Source of the DNA: JAUVIB01 sp964424545
GTDB lineage: Bacteria > Calditrichota > Calditrichia > Calditrichales > Calditrichaceae
Direction: 5' to 3'
Length of the DNA: 5,313 bases
NCBI GenBank assembly: GCA_964424545.1
Contig: CAYRJN010000235.1
Span: 1 to 5,313 of the forward strand
The translations under genes and the position numbers were made by a program. Numbering within the stretch: the stretch's first letter is position 1; the number at the start of each line of letters is the position of its first letter. Shown one piece after another: positions 1 to 5,313 of the stretch. The notes under the pieces are model-generated. The model did no database searches, was not told where the DNA came from, and was given only the letters and a program-made list of their open reading frames with translations.

Positions 1-2
1 AG

Positions 3-530
3 GCACAGCGTGAATCTACCGCGGCGGGAATAATGATTGTACCCATGCCGCAAAAGATTGAGATGAAAGACGGCTTTTTTAACGGCGGGAAAAAAGTCGT
101 TATCGTTAATCGATGGAATGATCCCGCAATAGACAAAACAATAGACTATTTCAGGGAAAAAGTTTCAAATATTGCGGAAATTGTGGGAGATACATCAGGA
201 AATGAGACCCTTCCGAGAATCATAATAAGACGTAAAGACGGTCTGAATTTAGGTGTTGAAGGTTACAGACTTTCCGTGTCGACTAAGGTCATACACATAG
301 AAATAAATAAAGCCAATGGTTTATTTTATGCGTTTCAGACTATATTGCAATTACTGCCCGTCGAGGTTTTTTCCGATAAAACCTTTGATAAGATAGAATT
401 TAAAGCGCCTTGTGTGGAAATAGCCGACAAGCCGCAATATAAATGGCGAGGGTTTATGCTGGATGTGTCGCGTCATTTCTTTCCGAAGGCATTTATTTTT
501 AAGACGCTTGACTATATGGCCATGCATTAG
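3..530 (+). CDS. GH20 N-terminal fragment (partial at 5' end, ends at premature TAG)
   Basis: If the amber codon is read as a stop, this is the translated 5' piece: the GH20b-like non-catalytic domain and only the first strand and helix of the barrel, ending '...LDYMAMH'. It retains the substrate-binding Arg (R139 counted from the ATG at 33) but lacks the catalytic Asp-Glu pair. The first in-window ATG (33-35) is probably not the start. The upstream codons 3-32 are open in frame and read like the segment just after a signal-peptidase site (Ala-Gln...), and family members carry a signal peptide before the 'IVPMPQK' motif. The fragment would probably be exported and misfolded (inference). Confidence 0.75.
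   Translation, partial: AQRESTAAGIMIVPMPQKIEMKDGFFNGGKKVVIVNRWNDPAIDKTIDYFREKVSNIAEIVGDTSGNETLPRIIIRRKDGLNLGVEGYRLSVSTKVIHIEINKANGLFYAFQTILQLLPVEVFSDKTFDKIEFKAPCVEIADKPQYKWRGFMLDVSRHFFPKAFIFKTLDYMAMH
528..530 (+). other. In-frame amber (TAG) codon within the GH20 conserved motif
   Basis: The translation reads 'LDYMAMH-stop-LNTFHWHLTDDQGWR'. In GH20 proteins this position is typically Lys or Arg ('HKLNTFHWHL' type), and a single A-to-T change of AAG gives TAG. The context is not a homopolymer, so an indel artefact is not the explanation. TAG also ends the downstream GH105-like gene at a natural C-terminus, which argues that TAG is a normal stop in this organism. Confidence 0.9.
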
Positions 531-2300
531 TTGAATACATTCCATTGGCATTTGACAGACGATCAAGGTTGGCGGATTGAGATAAAAAAATATCCGAAAC
601 TAACGGAAATAGGCGCCTGGCGGGCCGATCGTGAAGACCAACCGTGGGATTCCAAGCGAAAACCGCAACAACCGGGAGAAAAGGCAACCTACGGTGGTTA
701 TTATACGCAGGATGATATTCGGGAAATTGTGCAATATGCCGCGGATAGGTTCATAACAATTGTACCCGAAATAGAAATGCCCGGGCATTGTACCGCTGCC
801 TTGGCTGCTTATCCTCAATATTCATGCAGTGGCAAATCGTTAACCGTACCAACGGGAAGTGTTGGACAGATTGATAAACAAGTATATTGTGCCGGAAATG
901 ACGGGACTTTTGAATTTTTACAAAATATTCTTTCCGAAGTTGTTGACCTATTTCCGGGAGAATATATCCATATCGGCGGAGACGAAGCCAAACATGACGC
1001 CTGGAAGAAATGCCCGAAATGCCAGCGGCGGATGAAAGAAGAGAACCTGAAAAATGTGGAAGAATTGCAGTCCTATTTTGTTAAGCGCGTGGAAAAATAT
1101 ATTAATTCGAAAAACCGAAAACTTATCGGCTGGGATGAAATTATCAATGGCGGTTTATCGGAAAATGCCACTGTTATGTCATGGCGAGGACTTGACGGCG
1201 GTATTTTTGCGGCGCGTGCAAATCATGATGTGGTTTTTACTCCGTATCAATATTTATATTTCGATTATTATCAAGGTGATCCCCAGTATGAACCGCCGGC
1301 CTATAATAAATATTTGCCTGTAAAAAAAGTCTATTCTTTCAATCCGTTATTAACGGATAGCCTGACCTCTTCTCAGTTAGAACACATCATTGGCATACAG
1401 GCGAATTTATGGACGGAATATGTGCCGACAACGGCGCAAGCGGAATATATGATGTTTCCGAGAATGGCGGCGCTTTGCGAAGTGGCATGGAGAGATAGTG
1501 AAAGGAGAAATTGGAGTGATTTTAGCGAAAGGTTGGGGAAACAATTTAAACGATATGATGCGTTATCTATAAATTATTCAAAAGCGGCATACAACGTAAC
1601 GGCAAAATACGAAGTAGATAAAAAACAACATGACATTATCGTTACCTTGGAAAATGAAGTGGGAAATACACAAATCCGCTACACTACCGAAGGGAATGAA
1701 CCAACAGTGAATAGTAATCTTTATACAAATCCATTTCATGTTGATAAAGTATTAAAAATTAAAGCGGCAACCTTTAGTAATAACGAGATTGTTTCGCGGG
1801 TTACCAATCTTGATGTGTTGGCAAATAAAGCAACCGGCTTACCGGTGAAAGTTAAATATCCATATGATGAACGATATCCGTCAAATAAAGAATATGCGCT
1901 TACAGATGGCGTTAGAGGAAGCGTAAACTATACCAACGGAGAATGGCAAGGATATTTTGGCGTTGATTTGGTCGCTGCTATAGATTTATTAAAAGAAGAA
2001 CCCATCAGTAAAGTTACAGTTTCTTTCCTGGAATCGGTAGAGTCGGGGATCTTTTTTCCCACAGAAATAGAGATTTGGGTATCAACTAACGGAGATAGTT
2101 TTAATAAAATTTCTACGCTAAAAATTAATATTCCCGAAGAAGATGGAAAAATTGTTATAAAAGAATTTGTTAATTCCTTTAGCGTTATAAAAAGTAGATA
2201 TATAAAGGTGATTGCAAAAAGTATTGGCAAATGTCCTAAAGAGCATATTTATGAAGGTGCGGAAGCTTTTATGTTTGTCGATGAAATTGTTGTGGAATAA
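531..2300 (+). CDS. GH20 C-terminal fragment (catalytic Asp-Glu, Fn3-like and F5/8 C-like parts), continuing the same frame after the TAG
   Basis: These 589 codons continue the upstream frame directly after the amber codon. They contain most of the TIM barrel, the catalytic Asp-Glu (GAC GAA at 981-986) and the accessory C-terminal domains. A TTG at 531-533 could in theory restart translation, but I see no clear ribosome binding site before it. The next in-frame Met (777-779, in 'PEIEMPGH') is deep inside the barrel. A restart product would have no signal peptide and no first barrel strand, so it is unlikely to work as a secreted enzyme. There are no further stops or frameshifts and all motifs are intact. 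This points to a recent mutation, a sequencing error or suppression rather than an old pseudogene. The end lies 24 bp before the next gene, consistent with one transcript. Confidence 0.7.
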   Translation: MNTFHWHLTDDQGWRIEIKKYPKLTEIGAWRADREDQPWDSKRKPQQPGEKATYGGYYTQDDIREIVQYAADRFITIVPEIEMPGHCTAALAAYPQYSCSGKSLTVPTGSVGQIDKQVYCAGNDGTFEFLQNILSEVVDLFPGEYIHIGGDEAKHDAWKKCPKCQRRMKEENLKNVEELQSYFVKRVEKYINSKNRKLIGWDEIINGGLSENATVMSWRGLDGGIFAARANHDVVFTPYQYLYFDYYQGDPQYEPPAYNKYLPVKKVYSFNPLLTDSLTSSQLEHIIGIQANLWTEYVPTTAQAEYMMFPRMAALCEVAWRDSERRNWSDFSERLGKQFKRYDALSINYSKAAYNVTAKYEVDKKQHDIIVTLENEVGNTQIRYTTEGNEPTVNSNLYTNPFHVDKVLKIKAATFSNNEIVSRVTNLDVLANKATGLPVKVKYPYDERYPSNKEYALTDGVRGSVNYTNGEWQGYFGVDLVAAIDLLKEEPISKVTVSFLESVESGIFFPTEIEIWVSTNGDSFNKISTLKINIPEEDGKIVIKEFVNSFSVIKSRYIKVIAKSIGKCPKEHIYEGAEAFMFVDEIVVE

Positions 2301-2309
2301 AAATAAAAC

Positions 2310-2315
2310 AAGGAG
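2310..2315 (+). promoter_or_regulatory. Ribosome binding site of the GH105-like gene
   Basis: AAGGAG lies 9 nt before the ATG at 2325, in the 24-bp A-rich gap after the GH20 stop. It supports that start codon, which is also the one that gives a clean signal peptide. Strong Shine-Dalgarno sequences are uncommon in Bacteroidota, so its real weight in initiation is uncertain. Confidence 0.55.
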
Positions 2316-2324
2316 AAATATCTT

Positions 2325-3560
2325 ATGAAAAAAATAATTGTATTGGTGTTAATGTCATTGTTAACAACGGTTGCTTTTTCCCAAAACAGTAAAGAGACAG
2401 AAGTGGTTTTAAGAAAAATTGCGGATAAAATTGTAAAAGAAAATGTTCTTGAATTTGTAGATTCTAAGACAAAAGAGAGATATACACAATTAAAGAAAGA
2501 TACTGATTTGCATTTTCTCAATTGTGCAACTGAGTTTTGCGATTGGGAATACCCGAGTGGAGTGTTAAATATTGCAATGTTAGAACTTGGCAAACTTCTT
2601 AATGATAAAAAATATATTAATTATTCAATAGATACGTATGAATTTATTTTTAACAATGCTCCTTTTATTACAAAAATTCCGAAAGGTCGTTCCAAATGGA
2701 GTACGCCGCTGGGGCAATTGTTTACTCTTGAAGAATTAGATGATTGCGGTGCAATGGGCGCCGGCTTAATAGATGTTTATACTAAATATGAAAAAAGGGA
2801 CGATTATCTTGCTTATATTAAAAAAGCGGCAGACCATATCTTAAATAAACAAGATAAATTGAGTGACGGAACGCTGTGCAGAAAACTTCCGCTAAAATAT
2901 ACAATTTGGGCAGACGATTTGTATATGGGAATTCCTTTTTTAGCGCGTATGGGTAAACTAAGCGGAGAACAAAAATATTTTGATTTTGCTGCAAAGCAAG
3001 TAATCCAATTTACAGATTATTTATGGGATGAACAGACAAACCTCTATTTCCATTGTTGGCAAAGTGATGATAGTACAAATGGCGTTGCTCACTGGGGACG
3101 GGCAAACGGCTGGGTAATAGTAGCACAAGTTGAATTGTTGAAAAATCTACCCGAAAATTATCCTCAAAGAAAGAGACTGTTAAAAATTCTTACTCAACAG
3201 ATTAACGGCGTTGCACGATATCAAAGCGAATCGGGATTATGGCATCAGATTCTGGATAAACAAGATTCCTATTTAGAAACCTCGGCAACGGCTATGTTTA
3301 CATATGGTATTGCCGCTGCGGTCAATGAAGGGTGGATTCCTGAACGTTATATTGCCATTGCGCTAAACGGCTGGGAAGGATTAAAGAGTAAAATAACAGA
3401 AACGGGAACGGTAAGAGGTACATGTGTCGGTACAGGCATTAATAGCGCTATGAAACATTATTATACACGCCCAACTAAGGATGATGATGTTCACGGTTTA
3501 GGTCCCGTTATTATGGCAGGGACTGAAATTGATAAATATTTAATAAGTAAAGGGAAATAG
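2325..3560 (+). CDS. Secreted GH88/GH105-family unsaturated glycuronyl hydrolase (rhamnogalacturonyl-hydrolase type)
   Basis: Enzymes of this family use a hydration mechanism to remove the 4,5-unsaturated uronic acid that polysaccharide lyases leave on oligosaccharide ends. The protein has 411 residues, a usual length for the family with a signal peptide. Residues 1-20 are a Sec signal ('MKKIIVLVLMSLLTTVAFSQ', cleavage likely before Gln20). The rest fits an (alpha/alpha)6 barrel: 'DWEYPSGVLNIAML', then 'WADDLYMGIPFLARMG' with the likely catalytic Asp at 197 or 198, 'HWGRANGW' (256-263), 'DSYLETSATAMFTYG' (314-328), and the C-terminal 'RPTKDDDVHGLGPVIMAGTEI' region typical of GH105. The start has a good ribosome binding site, and the 24-bp spacing suggests co-transcription with the GH20 gene. 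No lyase is in the window, so rhamnogalacturonan, ulvan, glycosaminoglycan or another acidic glycan cannot be distinguished. A GH88 assignment is a weaker alternative. G+C is visibly lower than in the esterase gene. Confidence 0.88.
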   Translation: MKKIIVLVLMSLLTTVAFSQNSKETEVVLRKIADKIVKENVLEFVDSKTKERYTQLKKDTDLHFLNCATEFCDWEYPSGVLNIAMLELGKLLNDKKYINYSIDTYEFIFNNAPFITKIPKGRSKWSTPLGQLFTLEELDDCGAMGAGLIDVYTKYEKRDDYLAYIKKAADHILNKQDKLSDGTLCRKLPLKYTIWADDLYMGIPFLARMGKLSGEQKYFDFAAKQVIQFTDYLWDEQTNLYFHCWQSDDSTNGVAHWGRANGWVIVAQVELLKNLPENYPQRKRLLKILTQQINGVARYQSESGLWHQILDKQDSYLETSATAMFTYGIAAAVNEGWIPERYIAIALNGWEGLKSKITETGTVRGTCVGTGINSAMKHYYTRPTKDDDVHGLGPVIMAGTEIDKYLISKGK

Positions 3561-3801
3561 GTTATAATTGTGAAAGATTGGGTATTCTTAATTTATAGTT
3601 TCGTATTCAGTAATCAAATTGTAGGTTTTGAAGATCACTCATTTTACAGTAAGGAGTTTAATTTCCTAATCGTAAATGGTTCAAAAGTTAATCTATGAAA
3701 AAAAATTTTTATTTTAGTTGAAAAATAATAGTAAATGATTTATACTCAACGGGAGACTACTTGTAAATACGCATGATCAGTATAGGTAAGTCACATTATA
3801 G

Positions 3802-3815
3802 TATTACATATTACA
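3802..3815. repeat. Perfect tandem 7-bp repeat (TATTACA x2)
   Basis: Two adjacent identical TATTACA units lie about 90 bp before the esterase start. In such AT-rich DNA this may be chance. It could also be part of a regulator site or a small slippage event. Confidence 0.4.
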
Positions 3816-3836
3816 GATTGCAAACCGTAGATCGTT

Positions 3837-3862
3837 AAAAAACCGGTTAGGTTGTTTTTCTT
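3837..3862 (+). terminator. Possible weak stem-loop with T-run upstream of the esterase gene
   Basis: AACC (3841-3844) can pair with GGTT (3850-3853) around a 5-nt loop. One A-G mismatch then allows the A-run before it to pair with the T-run after it (TTTTT, 3855-3859). The 5' half also forms the perfect palindrome AACCGGTT (3841-3848). The stem is short, so a terminator for the upstream unit or a leader attenuator are both only possibilities. Confidence 0.22.
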
Positions 3863-3893
3863 AAATAATTATTAAATAAGTAACCATAAAAAA

Positions 3894-3899
3894 GAGAGG
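3894..3899 (+). promoter_or_regulatory. Ribosome binding site of the esterase gene
   Basis: GAGAGG sits 6 nt before the ATG at 3906, inside an A-rich stretch. It supports this start, which gives a complete signal peptide. Confidence 0.45.
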
Positions 3900-3905
3900 T
3901 ATATT

Positions 3906-5111
3906 ATGTTTTTATTTAAAACGAATTTTAACAAAGTTATTTCGAGTTTATTGTTTCTGCTGATTGTCGGAACAAGTGGCCTTCAAGCGCAGAAAAATAT
4001 GTTGTGTCAGGGCGCCTATTGGACGGAAGATGAGGCCTATCATAAAATGCAGGAATTTGCCTCCACCTGGAACGATAAAGCTTCATGGGAAAAGCGGGCA
4101 AAAAAAATACGAGAGGTGATGCTTGCGGGTATGCAATGGGACAAACGACCTAAAATTGAAGGCAATTTTCATCCCATTATTAACAATACGCGTAAAATGA
4201 ACGGTTATATTATTGAGAATATTGCTATAGAAAGCTTTCCGGGATTTTGGATAACGGGTAATTTGTATCGTCCGATAGATTCAGGAAAAGGCGTGAAGCA
4301 TCCGGCTATCTTATCGGCCCATGGTCACTGGAAAACACCGGGCAATTACGGTCGTTTTCGCGCGGATATGCAAAAACGCTGCGCTGCTTTTGCCAAGATG
4401 GGAGCCATCGTTTTTGCCTACGATATGGTTGGGTATGGCGAATCAACACAGGTAACCCACGAAATTCCAATCGCGTTATTATTGCAAACGTGGAACAGCA
4501 AACGTGTTTTGGAATACTTGCTTTCAAGGAATGATGTCGACTCTGAAAATATAGGGATGACCGGAGCCTCCGGAGGAGCAACACAAACATTTATTTTTTC
4601 CGCTCTTGATGATCGTATCAAGGCAGCGGCGCCTGTCGTACAGATATCTGCGCATTTTTTCGGCGGTTGTGTTTGCGAAAGCGGAATGCCTATCCATAAA
4701 ACAAAAAATTTTCAAACCAACAATGTGGAAATCGCTGCTCTTTTTGCCCCCCGTCCTATGATAGTGGTTTCGGATGGCGGAGACTGGACAAGAAATACGC
4801 CGCGCGTTGAATTTCCCTATATTAAACGGGTTTATGAAGTCTATGATGCAGCCAACAGAGTTTCCAATGTACATCTTACCTTAGAAAGACACGGCTACGG
4901 ATTCTCTAAAAGGAAGGCTGTTTATGGATTTTTTAAGCAATATATAGGCTTAAAAGATTATCTTCCGTATGACGGCGATAATTATAGCGAGGATTTTGTA
5001 ACAATACTTCCTGAGAACTGCCTGAGAGTTTTTGATGAAAGAACGGCCCGGCCGAAAGATGCCTTGCAGGGAAATGACGCCGTTATGCAATATTTAAAAA
5101 TATCTCAATGA
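3906..5111 (+). CDS. Secreted alpha/beta-hydrolase, acetylxylan-esterase-like carbohydrate esterase
   Basis: This is a probable serine esterase that removes acyl (likely acetyl) groups from a glycan. The protein has 401 residues. Residues 1-29 form a Sec signal with a hydrophobic core ('SSLLFLLIVGTSG') and a likely cleavage in 'LQA-QK'. The alpha/beta-hydrolase features appear in order: 'PAILSAHGHW' (oxyanion-loop region), 'VFAYDMVGYGES', the nucleophile elbow 'GMTGASGGATQ' with Ser222, a Cys-rich 'GGCVCESG' loop (Cys255, Cys257), 'APRPMIVVSDGGDWT' with the acid Asp293 (or Asp290), and 'ERHGYGF' with His329. The residues thus fit a complete Ser-Asp-His triad, assigned by motif rather than structure. 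The start is set by the signal peptide and a GAGAGG site. A 345-bp gap separates it from the GH105-like gene, so it may have its own promoter. Exact family (AXE1/CE7-like, Abhydrolase_7 or another esterase clan) and substrate are unknown; a peptidase-like alternative is less likely. Confidence 0.75.
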   Translation: MFLFKTNFNKVISSLLFLLIVGTSGLQAQKNMLCQGAYWTEDEAYHKMQEFASTWNDKASWEKRAKKIREVMLAGMQWDKRPKIEGNFHPIINNTRKMNGYIIENIAIESFPGFWITGNLYRPIDSGKGVKHPAILSAHGHWKTPGNYGRFRADMQKRCAAFAKMGAIVFAYDMVGYGESTQVTHEIPIALLLQTWNSKRVLEYLLSRNDVDSENIGMTGASGGATQTFIFSALDDRIKAAAPVVQISAHFFGGCVCESGMPIHKTKNFQTNNVEIAALFAPRPMIVVSDGGDWTRNTPRVEFPYIKRVYEVYDAANRVSNVHLTLERHGYGFSKRKAVYGFFKQYIGLKDYLPYDGDNYSEDFVTILPENCLRVFDERTARPKDALQGNDAVMQYLKISQ

Positions 5112-5228
5112 TATTCTCTTCAGATATCTAAAATATTTGTGTAAAAGTTAAATAAAAAAGCAAAAGGTTGAATTGTCATAGTTTAAAAAATAAATTCATA
5201 ATAATATTGAAAAACATGTTCTTTTCGC

Positions 5229-5255
5229 ATACTAATGTCCAAAATTGTATACTAA
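5229..5255 (+). promoter_or_regulatory. Candidate regulator-binding direct repeat (ATACTAA, 20-bp period)
   Basis: ATACTAA occurs at 5229-5235 and again at 5249-5255. The starts are 20 bp apart, about two helical turns, so both copies face the same side of the DNA. The second copy overlaps the palindrome GTATAC (5247-5252) and ends 15 bp before the -7 box. Direct repeats of this spacing just upstream of a promoter suit an AraC-type DNA-binding domain, as found in the hybrid two-component regulators of Bacteroidota glycan loci. The regulator assignment is inference. Confidence 0.4.
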
Positions 5256-5278
5256 AATCGATTAAGTCCGTAATTTTG
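5245..5278 (+). promoter_or_regulatory. Candidate Bacteroidota-type promoter for a gene beyond the right edge
   Basis: TAATTTTG at 5271-5278 matches the Bacteroidota -7 consensus TAnnTTTG exactly. A partial -33 element, ATTG ending at 5247, lies 23 bp upstream, a little wider than the usual spacing of about 19-21 bp. A weak -33 element is typical of activator-dependent promoters. Transcription would start near 5285 and run rightward into the A-rich leader, with the gene outside the window. Confidence 0.5.
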
Positions 5279-5313
5279 TGTAAAAAGAAAAAAAGGTGAA
5301 AATTTGCCACATC

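Larger units (their letters stand above)
1..2300 (+). pseudogene. GH20 beta-N-acetylhexosaminidase, 5'-partial and interrupted by an in-frame amber codon
   Basis: GH20 enzymes release terminal beta-linked GlcNAc or GalNAc by substrate-assisted catalysis. Counting the ATG at 33 as residue 1, the frame holds 755 codons plus the stop. An N-terminal GH20b-like domain (about 1-133, 'IVPMPQKIEMKDG') is followed by a TIM barrel (about 134-480) and two beta-rich C-terminal parts: a chitobiase/Fn3-like segment (about 520-600, 'IRYTTEGNEPTVNS') and an F5/8 C-like segment (about 604-755). Visible barrel motifs are the substrate-binding Arg (R139, 'YKWRGFMLDVSRHFFP'), 'FHWHLTDDQGWR', 'PEIEMPGH', the catalytic Asp-Glu pair (D317/E318 in 'HIGGDEAKHDAW'), 'SWRG' and 'GIQANLWTEY'. 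The frame stays open back to position 3 ('AQRESTAAGI'), so the ATG at 33 is internal and the signal peptide lies outside the window. TAG at codon 166 breaks the gene. R139 lies before it and the Asp-Glu pair after it, so neither fragment can form the active site alone. Family assignment is firm; loss of function is inferred. Confidence 0.9.
3561..3905 (+). other. 345-bp AT-rich intergenic region between the GH105-like gene and the esterase
   Basis: I see no convincing gene here. The GH105 frame stays open for 45 codons past its TAG, up to a TGA at 3696-3698, but the translation is not family-like. Also present are an A8T5 tract (3698-3710), an all-A/T inverted repeat (3709-3715 with 3722-3728, 6-nt loop), a tandem TATTACA repeat (3802-3815) and a GGTT/AACC hairpin with a T-run (3837-3862). 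No TAnnTTTG box was found. The closest is TAGGTTTTG at 3622-3630, one base too wide, without a matching -33 TTTG. The gap suggests that the esterase is a separate transcription unit or has a long leader. Confidence 0.6.

Noticed and set aside
33..35. ATG at 33 as the true start of the GH20 gene
   Set aside because: The frame is open upstream to position 3 with plausible mature-protein residues, there is no signal peptide after this ATG, and there is no ribosome binding site. The gene most likely begins left of the window.
528..530. Genome-wide recoding of TAG as a sense codon
   Set aside because: The GH105-like gene ends with TAG at the family's natural C-terminus, and only one in-frame TAG occurs in the GH20 gene. 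The other two stops are TAA and TGA. Recoding is not excluded but is not the simplest reading.
1054..1323. 89-codon plus-strand open frame in another frame inside the GH20 gene
   Set aside because: It is fully inside the conserved GH20 barrel, where the GH20 frame explains the sequence. No motif is seen.
1928..2230. 100-codon minus-strand open frame within the GH20 C-terminal region
   Set aside because: It is antisense to the F5/8 C-like domain, with a hydrophobic AT-driven translation and no start context.
2249..2593. 114-codon minus-strand open frame across the GH20/GH105 junction
   Set aside because: It overlaps two clearly coding plus-strand genes, has a low-complexity Ser/Thr/Phe-rich translation and no recognisable motif.
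3622..3630. TAGGTTTTG as a -7 promoter box for the esterase
   Set aside because: The spacing inside the box is one base too long, no -33 TTTG is at the right distance, and it lies about 275 bp before the gene.
4524..4874. 116-codon minus-strand open frame within the esterase gene
   Set aside because: It lies antisense to the esterase catalytic region, has no recognisable domain, and is explained as a shadow of a real gene.
5110..5128. GATAT...ATATC inverted repeat at the end of the esterase gene as an intrinsic terminator
   Set aside because: The 5-bp A/T-dominated stem has no following T-run, so it is too weak to call.

Overview
The window looks like a piece of a Bacteroidota (Bacteroidales-like) carbohydrate-degradation locus. 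The basis is three secreted-type glycan-processing genes in a row on the + strand, 'FSQ' and 'QAQ' signal-peptide ends, A-rich gene spacers, low G+C, and a TAnnTTTG -7 promoter box at the right edge. The organism assignment is inference. No 16S, tRNA, mobile element or CRISPR array is present.

Layout. Positions 1-2300 hold a GH20 beta-N-acetylhexosaminidase gene. Its true 5' end, with the signal peptide, lies left of the window. One in-frame amber codon (TAG, 528-530) splits it in the middle of a highly conserved motif, where the family normally has a Lys or Arg codon. After a 24-bp gap with a good ribosome binding site comes a complete, secreted GH88/GH105-type unsaturated glycuronyl hydrolase (2325-3560). 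A 345-bp AT-rich gap (3561-3905) follows, then a complete secreted alpha/beta-hydrolase of the acetylxylan-esterase-like type (3906-5111). The last 202 bp (5112-5313) are non-coding and look like the promoter region of a gene beyond the window: a perfect TAATTTTG box preceded by two 7-bp direct repeats set 20 bp apart.

How the genes may work together (inference). The esterase would remove acyl groups, the GH105-like enzyme would remove the unsaturated uronic acid left at the non-reducing end by a polysaccharide lyase, and the GH20 enzyme would remove terminal HexNAc. That fits a lyase-dependent pathway for an acidic, acylated, possibly amino-sugar-containing glycan. The lyase and any SusC/SusD pair are not in the window, so the substrate cannot be named. 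The GH20 step is probably lost or reduced in this strain unless the stop is suppressed or is a sequencing error.

I see no novel defence or mobile system. The points most worth checking are the amber-split GH20 gene and the direct-repeat/promoter arrangement at the right edge.
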